IMG/VR virus record: IMGVR_UViG_3300030385_001679
Coordinates: 1-34,414 of that record
Strand: one strand, 5' to 3'
DNA from: a virus
DNA: 34,414 nucleotides
Shown: positions 1-8,840 of the stretch, one piece after another
Position numbering within the stretch: the stretch's first letter is position 1
Layout of the letters: every line of letters begins with the position of its first letter
Notes under the pieces: generated by a model
What the model saw: only the letters and a program-made list of their open reading frames with translations
Database searches by the model: none
Told to the model about the DNA's origin: nothing
Program-made: the position numbers and the translations under genes

Positions 1-2
1 TG

Positions 3-2801
3 GGTTTAGATTCTGTGACGGTGACTAGCATTGACTATGTAGAGAACATCATCACAGTTTCTTCTGTGTCGTTAACCTACGCTGCTGGTACGATAGTTAA
101 GACATCCGCGGCAGAGTTTATCCCAGAACGAACAGCTGCAAAGCCAGATTGGATTACCGGCGCAGCAACTAGTCACGACGATCAGGTTTTTCGATTTTGG
201 CAAGGAGACGAAGAGCGTGGTAGTGCCGTCATGGCGTCTAAGCACGTCCTAGCTGGACGAGATGATTTGAACGTCCGATCTTTAAAAGATCAAGTGGACA
301 TGCTCGCAGCGCAGCTTAGAGAGTTAAAGTTTGGTTCTCCGTTATCGTCTGTCACTTCTATTGCTCCTCCTACGTCTTTTACGTCTACTCGATATTATGA
401 TCGTGTGGGAAGTGTTGCCGGTGCGCGTAACGCGTCTGTGTCCATTGGCAACGGCACTACATCGTTTGGTGATTTCAATGGAACTGATCATGCGCCCTTT
501 GCCGCTGCTATTGCTGCTCTTACTAGTGGGGGCACAATATATGTAAATGCGGGTACATATACGTTTACGTCTTCTGTTACGATTGACAATAAGCGTTTTA
601 GGTTTGTGGGCGAGGAGCGTGACAGAGTCGTTTTGACACATGCCTCTGCACAAGTGTTTTCTATCACTAACGGCTCGGATGTACAGTTCGACAATCTGTC
701 TATTACAGGATCGTCTGCAAATGATGCTATTTCTGTTGCCACGGGTGCTCGTAGCACACTGAGATTTACGGATGCAAAAGTTACTAATGCTATTTCAGCA
801 CAGAGTGTGGAAGTGTCTGTACAAGCATTGCGAACTCGTTTTGTTACCACAAGCTCAAGTGCTCTATTTTCTCACACAGGTACGGGTCTTTTCGCTGATT
901 CTGCCTGTTACAGCTGTTACTTCTCAGCGACTAGTTCCTCTTGTTTAAACGCGCCTGTCTCTGGATTTTTAATCTCTGGGTCTGAGGTTGTTTTTTCGTC
1001 CACGAGTAAGTCTGTTTTTGAGGTTCCCGCCAGTAGCAACTCCTACAGACTCCATGTTCAAGGTACCAATGTAGTCGCAAGCGCTGTTTCTAATGCTCAA
1101 CCGTCTTTGCTGTACGTGCCTGCTGGGTCTTCTCTCCAAACATCCACGTTTGACTCTGTGCGTAGCTCAGGAACATTCACAGGCACTTCTGGACAACATG
1201 TACGGATTACTGGAGCATCGAATAACGTGTGTTTGAGAGAGTGTACGTTTAATACGACTACTGGAGCGACCAGCGATGAGATTTCTGTGATTCTCTTGGA
1301 CAGTGCTACTGGTGTTCTTCATAAGAATGTGAAAGTTGAAGGCTGTAGTTTTTATGAGTTTTACGCGGCGGTCCACCAGTCTGGAGGTACTTCTTCTGGG
1401 CTGTGCGTGTCCAACTGTTGGATGTACAGTACCGCAGCTCGTGCACACGATCAGTACGGTGTTTATCAAACTGGTACAGGAACGACTATATCAAACGCCA
1501 AGATTTCTGGTAACTTTTTTGAGATGACTGGTTCTACGTCGGACAACATAGGTGTTTACGTCACAGGTGATGTTTTTGAAGGCGTTATCAGTGATAATAC
1601 TTTTCACGCTATTGGGTCTTCGTCTTCGATCAGTAGCATAAACGCAGCTATGTTTTTTGATACAGATCCTTCGGATCTTGTAATTTCTGGTAATGAGGTA
1701 AAGAGTGTTGCCACAGGCAATAATGGTCGTGCTTACGGAATATATGTGGAAGGTACGGGATCAACTTCAAAGCGTCTCGTGGTTACTAGTAATCGTGTAG
1801 AGGGTGTCGTTCACACTGGAACAACAACAAGTGGTAGTTACTCTGCTGGCATGTATTTCAAGCGTCTTTATAACTTGACGTGTTCTGCAAATGTTATTGT
1901 TAACATAAGCGGTGCAGCTACAACTCCTACACGCGGCATAGAAGTTCAATACGCAGATGGTACGTGCACCGCCAACGCAATAGAAGGCATTAGTCATGTA
2001 GCAGCTATTTACGCTGTGTGCTTTAAAGTTCAAGAAGTTAATAGCTTTGTGGTGTCTAGCAATAGAATTAATGCTACGGGCACTAACTGTGGTTATGCAT
2101 TGCAGCATGTGTTTTTAGTAGATGGCCAAGTCTCTTTGCTTGGAAACGAAATAAAAATGGGTGCTAGTACCTTGTATGGTATTGAGTCAGTAGCTACTGG
2201 AAGTGGTGGAATTGACTCTTTGTCAATCTGCAATAACATTGTTCACGGACAGCAGAATACTACTCTTGGTTCTAAAGGAATTAGTTTTGATAGTGGTACA
2301 AATGCCAACAATGGCATCACTATCAATGAGAATATAGTTACAGAGATGGGATACTTTAGTGTCAGCGAGGGTATCTTTGTTGACGGCAACTCGACTTCTA
2401 CGACTAAGAGAGTCTCCATTTCTGACAATATAGTTCAGAGTACGGATGCTTCTGCGTCTGGAGTGCGGGCAGGAGCTGGTATTAGCCTTGCCAATTTGTC
2501 GCAATTTGTTGCTAATAATAACGTAGTGGAATGGGCTATCGCTTCTCTCACTACTGGTATTCAAATACAATTGGCAGATTGTGATTCTGGCACTGTTAAT
2601 TCTAACTTTATTATGGGCACTTCGGGCACTGCTCCAGGGGAAAGCATTGAGTTAACAATAGACGGTGACTGTTCCGATGTTCTAGTCAGCGGTAATGCTG
2701 ACCAATTCGCTGGTTCTGCTAGCATAGCCCCAGAGGCTGCGGCTGCTACTAATTTATATACAGGCAATAAGTTGACTTGCGATAACACTTATCCAGCCTA
2801 A
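3..2801 (+). CDS. Tail spike/fibre with parallel beta-helix (5' partial)
   Basis: The frame is open to the left edge of the window, so the true start is probably upstream; the first internal start is a GTG at 15. At least 932 residues are visible. An N-terminal part of about 110 residues ends in a short heptad-like helix, then comes a YYDRVG-type linker, a segment typical of the pectate-lyase-like fold (GGTIYVNAGTYTF around residue 175 of the GTG reading), and more than 20 loosely repeated rungs of the type ISGNxF / VSSNRI rich in Ser, Thr, Asn and Gly. That pattern is characteristic of right-handed beta-helix tail spikes, many of which bind or cleave surface polysaccharide. I see no catalytic motif I can name. 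The gene ends just before a lysis-type cassette. Enzymatic activity is inference; the fold call is firm. Confidence 0.8.
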   Translation, partial: GLDSVTVTSIDYVENIITVSSVSLTYAAGTIVKTSAAEFIPERTAAKPDWITGAATSHDDQVFRFWQGDEERGSAVMASKHVLAGRDDLNVRSLKDQVDMLAAQLRELKFGSPLSSVTSIAPPTSFTSTRYYDRVGSVAGARNASVSIGNGTTSFGDFNGTDHAPFAAAIAALTSGGTIYVNAGTYTFTSSVTIDNKRFRFVGEERDRVVLTHASAQVFSITNGSDVQFDNLSITGSSANDAISVATGARSTLRFTDAKVTNAISAQSVEVSVQALRTRFVTTSSSALFSHTGTGLFADSACYSCYFSATSSSCLNAPVSGFLISGSEVVFSSTSKSVFEVPASSNSYRLHVQGTNVVASAVSNAQPSLLYVPAGSSLQTSTFDSVRSSGTFTGTSGQHVRITGASNNVCLRECTFNTTTGATSDEISVILLDSATGVLHKNVKVEGCSFYEFYAAVHQSGGTSSGLCVSNCWMYSTAARAHDQYGVYQTGTGTTISNAKISGNFFEMTGSTSDNIGVYVTGDVFEGVISDNTFHAIGSSSSISSINAAMFFDTDPSDLVISGNEVKSVATGNNGRAYGIYVEGTGSTSKRLVVTSNRVEGVVHTGTTTSGSYSAGMYFKRLYNLTCSANVIVNISGAATTPTRGIEVQYADGTCTANAIEGISHVAAIYAVCFKVQEVNSFVVSSNRINATGTNCGYALQHVFLVDGQVSLLGNEIKMGASTLYGIESVATGSGGIDSLSICNNIVHGQQNTTLGSKGISFDSGTNANNGITINENIVTEMGYFSVSEGIFVDGNSTSTTKRVSISDNIVQSTDASASGVRAGAGISLANLSQFVANNNVVEWAIASLTTGIQIQLADCDSGTVNSNFIMGTSGTAPGESIELTIDGDCSDVLVSGNADQFAGSASIAPEAAAATNLYTGNKLTCDNTYPA

Positions 2802-2837
2802 TCTTTTCATTTTTTATTATTTCTATTGGATGTAATT

Positions 2838-3269
2838 ATGTATAAAACTGTTATTTTTCTTTTCGCTTCGGTCTTTGTTCCTCTCACTGTGTTTGCGCAG
2901 GAAGCTCCAGCGCCCGCTGTGGAGGACGGTCTTGACCTGGTGACAGTACTTATTTCTGCCGCGCAAGGAGGTCAGTGGAGTTTGTTCGCATCCGTGCTGA
3001 TTATGTTTCTGGTGTGGCTGGCGACACGAGCGCCTGTCCTGAAGGATCTTATTAAAGGCGAAGCCAAGATTTGGGTCGCTGCGGTGGCTGGTGTGTTGGC
3101 TGCTGTTGCAGCCTCAGCCGTTATCAATAATGGCGATTGGCTCAAGGCCATCATTGAAGGTCTGTCTGTTGGTTTGGCTGCTGGTGGTCTTTGGTCCATT
3201 GTGGGTCGTAAGATTCTAGGAAAGGCAGTAGACGCAGACGGTGATGGCGTCCTTGATGCCGCAGAATAA
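2838..3269 (+). CDS. Holin-like membrane protein with EF-hand-like C-terminal tail
   Basis: The 143-residue product starts with a convincing signal peptide (MYKTVIFLFASVFVPLTVFA, cleavage after VFA), followed by three hydrophobic segments at about residues 46-65, 80-98 and 107-126. A TTG at 2826 would add four residues; the ATG at 2838 gives a more normal signal peptide. Size, three membrane passes and a position next to endolysin and spanin-like genes suggest a holin, but there is no family-specific motif, so a structural membrane protein remains possible. The last residues read DADGDGVLDAAE, which fits the DxDxDG calcium-loop consensus of EF-hand/dockerin motifs, unusual for a holin. Calcium binding is not shown. 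Confidence 0.55.
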   Translation: MYKTVIFLFASVFVPLTVFAQEAPAPAVEDGLDLVTVLISAAQGGQWSLFASVLIMFLVWLATRAPVLKDLIKGEAKIWVAAVAGVLAAVAASAVINNGDWLKAIIEGLSVGLAAGGLWSIVGRKILGKAVDADGDGVLDAAE

Positions 3270-3309
3270 GATTCTGAATAAGCTTATAACTTAAAGATAG
3301 GAAGTAACC

Positions 3310-4557
3310 ATGGGTACTGTTTTAGACTGGTCGTCAAACTACCCGACGACAATAGATACGGTAGCGTCGAATTTTCCGACGTTGGCAGATGGAGTTCACG
3401 ATATTCGTGCGTCTCATCTGAACTCTGTGGCTAGTGCTGTGGTGGCATTGGAAAGTAAGGTAACTGGGGTAGTTAAGGGTATCTCTGGGTTTGACACGGC
3501 TAGTCATGAACTCTTATCAAATGATTCTTCATTTTTTCCTAATGCCACGTTCACACTATTGCTTAAGCTGCGTTCTTTAGGAGGCAACTCGCATCTGTCA
3601 GGATGGGATCCTGTAAGTGGCTTGTTTTCTGGAATACAAACAGGGTTTTTTGTGGTAAATGTTGACGGCACTCCTAACGGCTTTGCCTGTTCACACGAGG
3701 GTACGGCATCCTCGTCATACCCTAAAGGCTCTATATACGCAGGCGGTGCCCCGACTACTCAAGCTCTTGACTCATTAGCCCTTGTACCTAGACACAATGC
3801 TGACGATATTTTTTGTGTCTGTATCAATGAGGCTGATGTAGCAACTATTGGTACTGTGTCTCCAAATGGTGAGGTTGTAGTAGGTGTCTCAGACGCTGCT
3901 GGAGGCGCTGTGTACACAGTAACAGTGGTGGTTCCGTCAGGGTCTGCTGTGCCCTTGTCTGCTGCTGTGGTAGGAGTTGCGTTGACGGTAACTTTGGCTT
4001 GGGACGGATCTGCTCTTGTTGCTGCGGACAACACGGCAACTAAGGTGGCAGCGGCTATTACCGCTTTAGACTCGGTGTTTATAGCGGGTTTTCCCAACAC
4101 TGGAACTGGTGCCTCTGCGTTGGTTGCAAGTTCTGGACCAACGAGTTTGACTAAGTCTGCGTATTTAGGTGTTGGATTTCTTGGTAACATGCGTTGGATG
4201 GTGGCGAAGGCAAGTGCCTCTTTTACGATGGCTAGTGGCGTGGTAACAAGATTCCTCGCAGGTTCACAAGGTTACGTGCTGCACGAAGTTGCCCTCATGA
4301 AGGCTCTGGAACGAAGAGATTTGATGTTGTTGGGCGATGCCTGTTCAAGAGCAGGAACTTTAGCGAAAGGGAATGGTATGTCGTTGCCTGTCTTAGGTGG
4401 CGTGCTCACGTATGACCGTTTGTTTACGCAAGCAGGATTACCCGCTGTCAGTACTATGACGAGTTCCAACACATGGACATGTGACGCGGCGTCTGGGAAG
4501 ACACTCGCACCTGTGGCTGGGTATAATCTAGATATTGACGAGTGGTCGGTGCGGTAA
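3310..4557 (+). CDS. Virion appendage/tail structural protein
   Basis: The 415-residue protein follows a good ribosome site (AGGAAG, 3300-3305). Its N-terminus carries the pattern LADGVHDIRASHLNSVASAV followed by VxxLESKV, seen at the start of many phage fibre and virion proteins. The central part, about residues 190-285, is an Ala/Val/Thr-rich beta module (VYTVTVVVPSG...VALTVTLAWDG...TATKVAAAITAL) resembling the add-on domains embedded in many phage capsid and tail proteins. The remainder has no recognisable motif. It sits between the holin-like and spanin-like genes, so late expression with the virion genes is likely. Exact location in the particle is unknown. Confidence 0.5.
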   Translation: MGTVLDWSSNYPTTIDTVASNFPTLADGVHDIRASHLNSVASAVVALESKVTGVVKGISGFDTASHELLSNDSSFFPNATFTLLLKLRSLGGNSHLSGWDPVSGLFSGIQTGFFVVNVDGTPNGFACSHEGTASSSYPKGSIYAGGAPTTQALDSLALVPRHNADDIFCVCINEADVATIGTVSPNGEVVVGVSDAAGGAVYTVTVVVPSGSAVPLSAAVVGVALTVTLAWDGSALVAADNTATKVAAAITALDSVFIAGFPNTGTGASALVASSGPTSLTKSAYLGVGFLGNMRWMVAKASASFTMASGVVTRFLAGSQGYVLHEVALMKALERRDLMLLGDACSRAGTLAKGNGMSLPVLGGVLTYDRLFTQAGLPAVSTMTSSNTWTCDAASGKTLAPVAGYNLDIDEWSVR

Positions 4558-4560
4558 CCC

Positions 4561-4965
4561 GTGGACCAATTACTTGTTCAGCTAACAGGTTTGTTGGCTA
4601 AGTCTGAGGTAAAAAAGAGGGAAGAGGGGTCTTCATGGACAACTGGCTTGCTTATAGGTTTGTTGTCCCTTATTATACTATCAATACTTGCTGTTAAGTC
4701 TTGGTTTGACGGTCGAGAACGTGCTAAGTTACTTCATGAGAAAGCAGTGTTAGAGGAAGAGAAGCGTCAACAAGTTGTGGATGCTATGTTTTCTAGGTAT
4801 CAAGTCATAAAAGATAACGCAGTGAAGACGATAGATAAGCTAACGGATGATATTAGTGCTATTGACAAACGCGTAGAGGATATAAAGAGGCAGAGAGAAC
4901 TTCGTACTGTACGTTTTTTGTCTATCCAGAGTTGGGACGATGTGGATGAGAATTTGGATCATTAG
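4561..4965 (+). CDS. Inner-membrane coiled-coil protein, possible i-spanin
   Basis: GTG start three bases after the previous stop; 134 residues. One transmembrane helix lies at about residues 28-46 (GLLIGLLSLIILSILAV), followed by a long charged helix rich in Glu, Lys, Arg and Gln to about residue 115. This topology, a short cytoplasmic N-terminus, one anchor and a coiled-coil remainder, is that of inner-membrane spanin subunits (lambda Rz type). The 26-base overlap with the next gene, which encodes an exported protein, resembles overlapped spanin gene pairs. No sequence family is recognised, so the call rests on topology and context. Confidence 0.4.
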   Translation: MDQLLVQLTGLLAKSEVKKREEGSSWTTGLLIGLLSLIILSILAVKSWFDGRERAKLLHEKAVLEEEKRQQVVDAMFSRYQVIKDNAVKTIDKLTDDISAIDKRVEDIKRQRELRTVRFLSIQSWDDVDENLDH

Positions 4966-5410
4966 TTTTCTTGTTTGTAGTTTATCGCTGCCGTGCTTAG
5001 CACAAGAGCTTGACGCGCATACAACGTACAGATTGCCTGAAGGCACCCGGATCACTGTCTTAGGTGAGACATACCAGGCATACACATTGTCCGAGTACAC
5101 GGCTCTGTTGCTGATGGATTCGGATCTTCTGTTCTACACAGAAGCGTATGCACAGCATCTGCAAGAACTCCAGACATACGCAGAGTTGACGACAGACCTG
5201 GCGACTGCACTGTCAGCGGCCAATGCGCAGATAGATTTGTTGCGGCAGGAGAGAGAGCGTCTTACAGAGCAGTGGACAGAAGAGAACCGTCTTAGACTAG
5301 AGGCAGAAAATGGCCTTGGTTTTGGCAATTGGGTTGCTTGGAGTCTTGTGGGTCTAGAGGCTGTTGTGGTCATTATGCTCATCAATATGCTCGTTTTAGG
5401 TGGCGCATGA
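4940..5410 (+). CDS. Exported coiled-coil protein with C-terminal membrane anchor, possible spanin partner
   Basis: The 156-residue product starts with a signal peptide (MWMRIWIISFLVCSLSLPCLAQ, likely cleaved after CLA), has a long helical Gln/Glu/Leu-rich region at about residues 65-125 and ends with a strong transmembrane helix at about 133-153. Cysteines sit in the signal region, but neither fits a lipobox (L-[AS]-[GA]-C), so I do not call it a lipoprotein. Export plus a C-terminal anchor with a coiled coil between would be like a unimolecular spanin without the lipid anchor. It starts inside the upstream gene and overlaps the next by four bases (ATGA), so the three are translated together. 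Function is inferred. Confidence 0.4.
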   Translation: MWMRIWIISFLVCSLSLPCLAQELDAHTTYRLPEGTRITVLGETYQAYTLSEYTALLLMDSDLLFYTEAYAQHLQELQTYAELTTDLATALSAANAQIDLLRQERERLTEQWTEENRLRLEAENGLGFGNWVAWSLVGLEAVVVIMLINMLVLGGA

Positions 5411-5559
5411 CTGACCTCAAGGACCGTGTGAAAGCACTTGAAAAAGTTGTAGAAGAGTTGAACTCTAAGCTTTTTGAGCTACATGAGCACGTTAAGTCTG
5501 TTGAGAATAAATATATCATACTCAAGAAAAAGGTAGGTGCTTGGCCTGTCTCATTTTAG
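5407..5559 (+). CDS. 50-aa coiled-coil protein
   Basis: The start ATG overlaps the previous stop as ATGA, the usual sign of coupled translation. The 50-residue product (MTDLKDRVKALEKVVEELNS onward) has a clean heptad pattern over residues 3-42 and a short hydrophobic end (GAWPVSF). There is no membrane segment or signal peptide. I do not recognise the family. Its position between spanin-like and endolysin genes suggests a lysis accessory or an oligomerising partner of the neighbouring coiled-coil proteins, but nothing in the sequence shows this directly. Confidence 0.55.
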   Translation: MTDLKDRVKALEKVVEELNSKLFELHEHVKSVENKYIILKKKVGAWPVSF

Positions 5560-5571
5560 TAAGGGGAACAC

Positions 5572-6522
5572 ATGTCGAAGAAATGCGCACTGAAGTACAA
5601 TAGGCAACAACGACGCGCAGGGCATATTCCAGACAGTTATGTTGAGGAATTGGTGTATCTGGGTGTGTGTGAATTCCAGGAACAGCACATGGATGTGCTT
5701 ATTCAGGACGGTAAGCTTGGGCCTAAGACGTTATTACAGCTACAGCGTTCTTTAGATCCTGCGCTTACAATAACGTTGGATTATGCTCCAACTGGAAAAG
5801 GTATTTATATACGTCACCTCAAGAGCTTAGGACATCCTACGGCTTTGGTGGCTCAGGCGCTGAAACACGACATATCCTTCGTCGTTATACAGAGCATTTG
5901 GCAGGATCGAAAAGTTGGTCGTCCACACTATGTGCGTCGTCCAAACTCTAAGGATACGCTCATGGAGTATTGTAGCGCGTTCAGAGAGGCTGGAATTGAA
6001 GTGTGGCTGTGGGGATATCCATACCCTGGTCGCGAACATGCGTTTTGTCTTGCTGCAATAGCGGATGCAGAAGCCTCAAATTGTGTCGGTTTTGTGTTGG
6101 ATCCTGAGAAGCCCTACAAAAGGAAGGAAGCAGCGGCAAAGGCTCTAGTGACTGCGGTTACGAAGATGTCTAAACAGCACTATCTGGCGTTGGGGGTGAC
6201 TAGTTATGCGGCGACTCATTTGCACAGGACATTTCCGTACAAAGAGTTTTCTGGTGTTGGTTGGGGAAGCCCACAAGTGTATGATAAGAACAACAATCTG
6301 GGGTCTTCTTATGTGCCTAACTCTGTAAATGCCTGGGAGGCCCTAGGATGGTCTACAATCGTTCCTAGCGTGCCTGCCTATAACAAGACCCCATTACAGC
6401 TTAAAACGCACCTACACAGGCTCCCAGAGGCCACTAAAGGGGTGATCTTTTGGGACTGGAAAAACCTCACATACAGGAAGAACCGTAGATTGTGGGATGT
6501 GATCGCTGACCTGGACTTGTAA
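5572..6522 (+). CDS. Endolysin candidate: peptidoglycan-binding domain plus TIM-barrel-like hydrolase
   Basis: The 316-residue protein follows an AAGGGGA ribosome site. Residues 25-58 fit a PG_binding_1 repeat (LGVCEFQ, then DGKLGPKTLLQLQ). From about residue 78 the chain shows alternating strands and helices like a glycosidase barrel: FVVIQSIWQD (103-112), GIEVWLWGYPYPG (141-153), GFVLDPEKPY (173-182) and a C-terminal GVIFWDWKN. The D177/E179 pair at the end of a strand resembles the acidic pair of lysozyme-type barrels (GH25-like). There is no signal peptide, so release would need the holin. Family membership is inferred from pattern; murein hydrolysis is the likely role given the position after membrane lysis genes. 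Confidence 0.6.
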   Translation: MSKKCALKYNRQQRRAGHIPDSYVEELVYLGVCEFQEQHMDVLIQDGKLGPKTLLQLQRSLDPALTITLDYAPTGKGIYIRHLKSLGHPTALVAQALKHDISFVVIQSIWQDRKVGRPHYVRRPNSKDTLMEYCSAFREAGIEVWLWGYPYPGREHAFCLAAIADAEASNCVGFVLDPEKPYKRKEAAAKALVTAVTKMSKQHYLALGVTSYAATHLHRTFPYKEFSGVGWGSPQVYDKNNNLGSSYVPNSVNAWEALGWSTIVPSVPAYNKTPLQLKTHLHRLPEATKGVIFWDWKNLTYRKNRRLWDVIADLDL

Positions 6523-6968
6523 TGTCTCCAGATTTGGTAACGTTCTTCGTCTTCCAGAAGAAGCACGTATTCATACCGTTACGTGCGATCTACCCTGAAT
6601 GCTTTTTTCTAAGAAAAGAGCATCCTGACGTTCCTCCGTTGGAATGCCTCAGAACAGAATGTCCTGCGAACAAGAATTGCGGGGAAATACTAGCGCGTAG
6701 GATTAATTATTTCTTCACAATGGTGGTGCCTGCCTCTGAACTGGTAGTGTTGTACTTTAAGTCATCCCATAAACCGGGATCTTTATTTGGTGGATTGTTC
6801 CTGAAAGATCTTGACACTCCTAGAGTATCTACGCTAAATCCATATGCGTTCAAAAAGTTCAAACGTGAAGGAATTGTTTATCAATGGAATCCTCCAACTG
6901 ATTTCCTTCTCATGGGATCTAACCCGACGCAGATAATTACCCCAGAGCAGCTTATACGTGACCGCTGA
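6522..6968 (+). CDS. Conserved-looking phage protein, function unknown
   Basis: The start ATG shares a base with the previous stop (TAATG) and the gene overlaps the following helicase gene by 11 bases. The 148-residue product has a cysteine-rich N-terminal part (PECFF near residue 25, then LECLRTECPANKNCGE at about 40-54) that could bind a metal, followed by a mixed hydrophobic/basic body. No signal peptide, no convincing membrane helix and no motif that I recognise. Tight packing against the helicase gene suggests expression with replication rather than lysis genes. Confidence 0.5.
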   Translation: MSPDLVTFFVFQKKHVFIPLRAIYPECFFLRKEHPDVPPLECLRTECPANKNCGEILARRINYFFTMVVPASELVVLYFKSSHKPGSLFGGLFLKDLDTPRVSTLNPYAFKKFKREGIVYQWNPPTDFLLMGSNPTQIITPEQLIRDR

Positions 6969-8400
6969 AATACACATATATGGGTCTACTTCGATGATCA
7001 AGGGTACGTTTCCCGTGGACATCTTGCGTAGAGCTACGTCGTATCATGTCGAAGGTGCACGTTTTTCTAAGGCATATAAGCAAAAGCGTTGGGATGGACG
7101 TAAGCATTTGATGAATAAGCGCACGGGTGCGTTTCCCACTGGGTTGGTGGAGACTGTGCGGTCAGCGTGTGAGAAGTACCATATTCCTGTTACCGTCACC
7201 GACCACCGCACTGAACCAGACTCACAGAAGAATGGATTCGACTTAGAAGGTGTGTCGTTTGATCCTCCATACGAGTATCAGCTGGAAACATGCAAGCGCA
7301 TGATAAAGCAAAAGCATGGGATTATTAAGATTGCCACGGGAGGGGGCAAGACGGAGGTGTCTTGTGCCGTTACCAAACATTTGGGTCTGTATACGCTGTT
7401 TGTGGTGACCACGAGAGAGCTTTTATATCAGTCACGTGAGCGCTTCAAAACACGTTTGGGTCTGAGCGACGAAGAAGTAGGCATTGTTGGAGACAGCCAT
7501 TGGGAGCCTGGTTCATTCGTTACGATTGCAACGGTGAACACGTTGGAGTCGAGGTTGGATGATCCAGAATGCCAAGAGTTGCTAAAGAAGACGCACGTCC
7601 TCTTTTTCGACGAATGTCACCATGTGGCAAGCGAGACTTGGTATACCGTTGCGACGTTGTGTGCTGCGTATTATCGTTTTGGCCTCTCAGGCACTCCATT
7701 GTCTCGCACAGATGGGTCTAACCTGCGTCTTATTGCGGCGACTGGGGAGATCATCTCTAACATCTCCAACAAGCAACTTGTGGAGAAAGGCATTTCTGCC
7801 AGAGCTAAGATCATCTTCGACAAGGTGACGGAGCCCATACTTAAAAAACGGATTGCGTATCCTGTTGCTTATCAACAGGGCGTTGTGGAGAATACGCAAT
7901 TGTTGGAAAAGACAATTGCCTGGACTCGATTGTTTTTTGAGAAGGGTTTGTCCACTCTGATCCTAGTAGAAAAGATTGATCATGGCACATTGATCGATGA
8001 TGCGTTGTGGCTAGCAACGGATGACGTGTTCATTCCTCACCAGTTTATTTCTGGCAGGGAGCCTACGGATGAAAGACGGGCAGCGCTGGATGATTTTTCT
8101 GCGCGGAACTTACCTGTATTGATTTCGAGCACTATATTGGATGAGGGCGTTGATGTCCCCACAATTGATGCGTTACTTTGTGTAGGTTCTAAGAAAAGCA
8201 GGATCAAAACTATGCAGAGGCTAGGTAGAGGACTGCGTGGTAAAAAATTGATCGTAGTGGAATTTGCTAATTTCACACATGACTATTTACTCAAGCACAG
8301 CCTAATGCGCCTAAAAGACTACAAAAATGAAGATTGCTTTATTATTAGGCAAAGTCCGCCGAACGCGGATTTGGTAGACGAACTGTGGAACATGGATTGA
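6958..8400 (+). CDS. UvsW-like superfamily 2 DNA helicase
   Basis: 480 residues from a GTG start that overlaps the previous gene. SF2 motifs appear in order: Q-motif YEYQ (105-108), motif I ATGGGKTE (126-133), motif II DECHH (218-222), motif III SGTP (244-247) and motif VI QRLGRGLRG (420-428). The N-terminal 100 residues (YHVEGARFSKAYKQKRWDGR) resemble the DNA-binding head of T4 UvsW. UvsW-type helicases unwind branched DNA and R-loops and move T4 from origin-initiated to recombination-dependent replication; that role is assumed by family. The presence of gp32-, gp46- and gp47-like genes downstream agrees. Helicase identity is certain, the UvsW subgroup likely. Confidence 0.88.
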   Translation: MTAEIHIYGSTSMIKGTFPVDILRRATSYHVEGARFSKAYKQKRWDGRKHLMNKRTGAFPTGLVETVRSACEKYHIPVTVTDHRTEPDSQKNGFDLEGVSFDPPYEYQLETCKRMIKQKHGIIKIATGGGKTEVSCAVTKHLGLYTLFVVTTRELLYQSRERFKTRLGLSDEEVGIVGDSHWEPGSFVTIATVNTLESRLDDPECQELLKKTHVLFFDECHHVASETWYTVATLCAAYYRFGLSGTPLSRTDGSNLRLIAATGEIISNISNKQLVEKGISARAKIIFDKVTEPILKKRIAYPVAYQQGVVENTQLLEKTIAWTRLFFEKGLSTLILVEKIDHGTLIDDALWLATDDVFIPHQFISGREPTDERRAALDDFSARNLPVLISSTILDEGVDVPTIDALLCVGSKKSRIKTMQRLGRGLRGKKLIVVEFANFTHDYLLKHSLMRLKDYKNEDCFIIRQSPPNADLVDELWNMD

Positions 8401-8403
8401 GCA

Positions 8404-8412
8404 TGCTATAAT
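8404..8412 (+). promoter_or_regulatory. Extended -10 promoter (TGCTATAAT)
   Basis: A perfect extended -10, TGCTATAAT, lies in the 17-base gap between the helicase stop and the next ATG at 8418. The -35 region 17 bases upstream (TGTGGA) is poor, as often tolerated with an extended -10. Predicted transcription start is about 8418-8420, i.e. on the start codon, so the transcript would be leaderless or nearly so; there is indeed no convincing Shine-Dalgarno sequence before 8418. Confidence 0.5.
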
Positions 8413-8417
8413 ACGGT

Positions 8418-8840
8418 ATGAGTAACGTGACAATTGCACAACTTTTGCCTGGTGATAACCTTTTGTGTTGGATGCGATTAGGTCTGGCATTGTTTTTAGT
8501 ACGATATCCTCGGGGGACCATATATTATGAGGTTCCATCACGTCCACAAAGAGCGACCGCAGACTCGCTTCCTAGCTTTGGGGGCTACGTTGTCCAAAAT
8601 AACGTGTCTGATACAGTTTTGACTGTGCATGTGGTGCAACTGGACTCTTGGAGAAGTCCCACAAAGCGGCCATCTGCTGTCGCTTCGATCTCTTACTCTG
8701 CGTTTCAACGTATTCGTAGGTTTAGCAAAACGGCGGTAGAACCTCTGCGTGAGGAAGATGTCTTCAGGCCAACGAGCAAGGCTGGCTTTGGTGGTACGGC
8801 CTTCCGTCCGTTCAGAACGGTAGAAGAAGTGGCTTTATGA
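8418..8840 (+). CDS. Hypothetical protein at the head of the replication operon
   Basis: 140 residues beginning MSNVTIAQLL, the first gene after a likely extended -10 promoter. Composition is mixed, with an Arg/Ser-rich second half and several prolines; there is no signal peptide, membrane helix or metal-binding motif. Its end overlaps the J-domain gene by four bases (ATGA), so both are probably translated from one message. I do not recognise the family. Position suggests a replication or early accessory function, nothing more specific. Confidence 0.55.
   Translation: MSNVTIAQLLPGDNLLCWMRLGLALFLVRYPRGTIYYEVPSRPQRATADSLPSFGGYVVQNNVSDTVLTVHVVQLDSWRSPTKRPSAVASISYSAFQRIRRFSKTAVEPLREEDVFRPTSKAGFGGTAFRPFRTVEEVAL

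Noticed and set aside
488-850. Long antisense open frames under the beta-helix gene and elsewhere on the minus strand
   Set aside because: They mirror codon bias of the + strand genes, have no ribosome sites and no recognisable domains; all real genes appear to be on the + strand.
2763-2815. Terminator after the tail spike (ATAAGT/ACTTAT stem followed by a T-rich stretch)
   Set aside because: Six A/T-rich pairs, a 14-base loop and a T run interrupted and distant from the stem; too weak to call.
3285-3290. TATAAC as -10 of a promoter before the virion protein at 3310
   Set aside because: No -35 or extended -10 at the right distance.
4635-4697. ATG with a GAGGGG ribosome-like sequence inside the spanin-like gene, giving a 20-codon frame
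   Set aside because: Very short, unremarkable product, and lies inside a plausible gene; the purine-rich stretch encodes Glu/Gly there.
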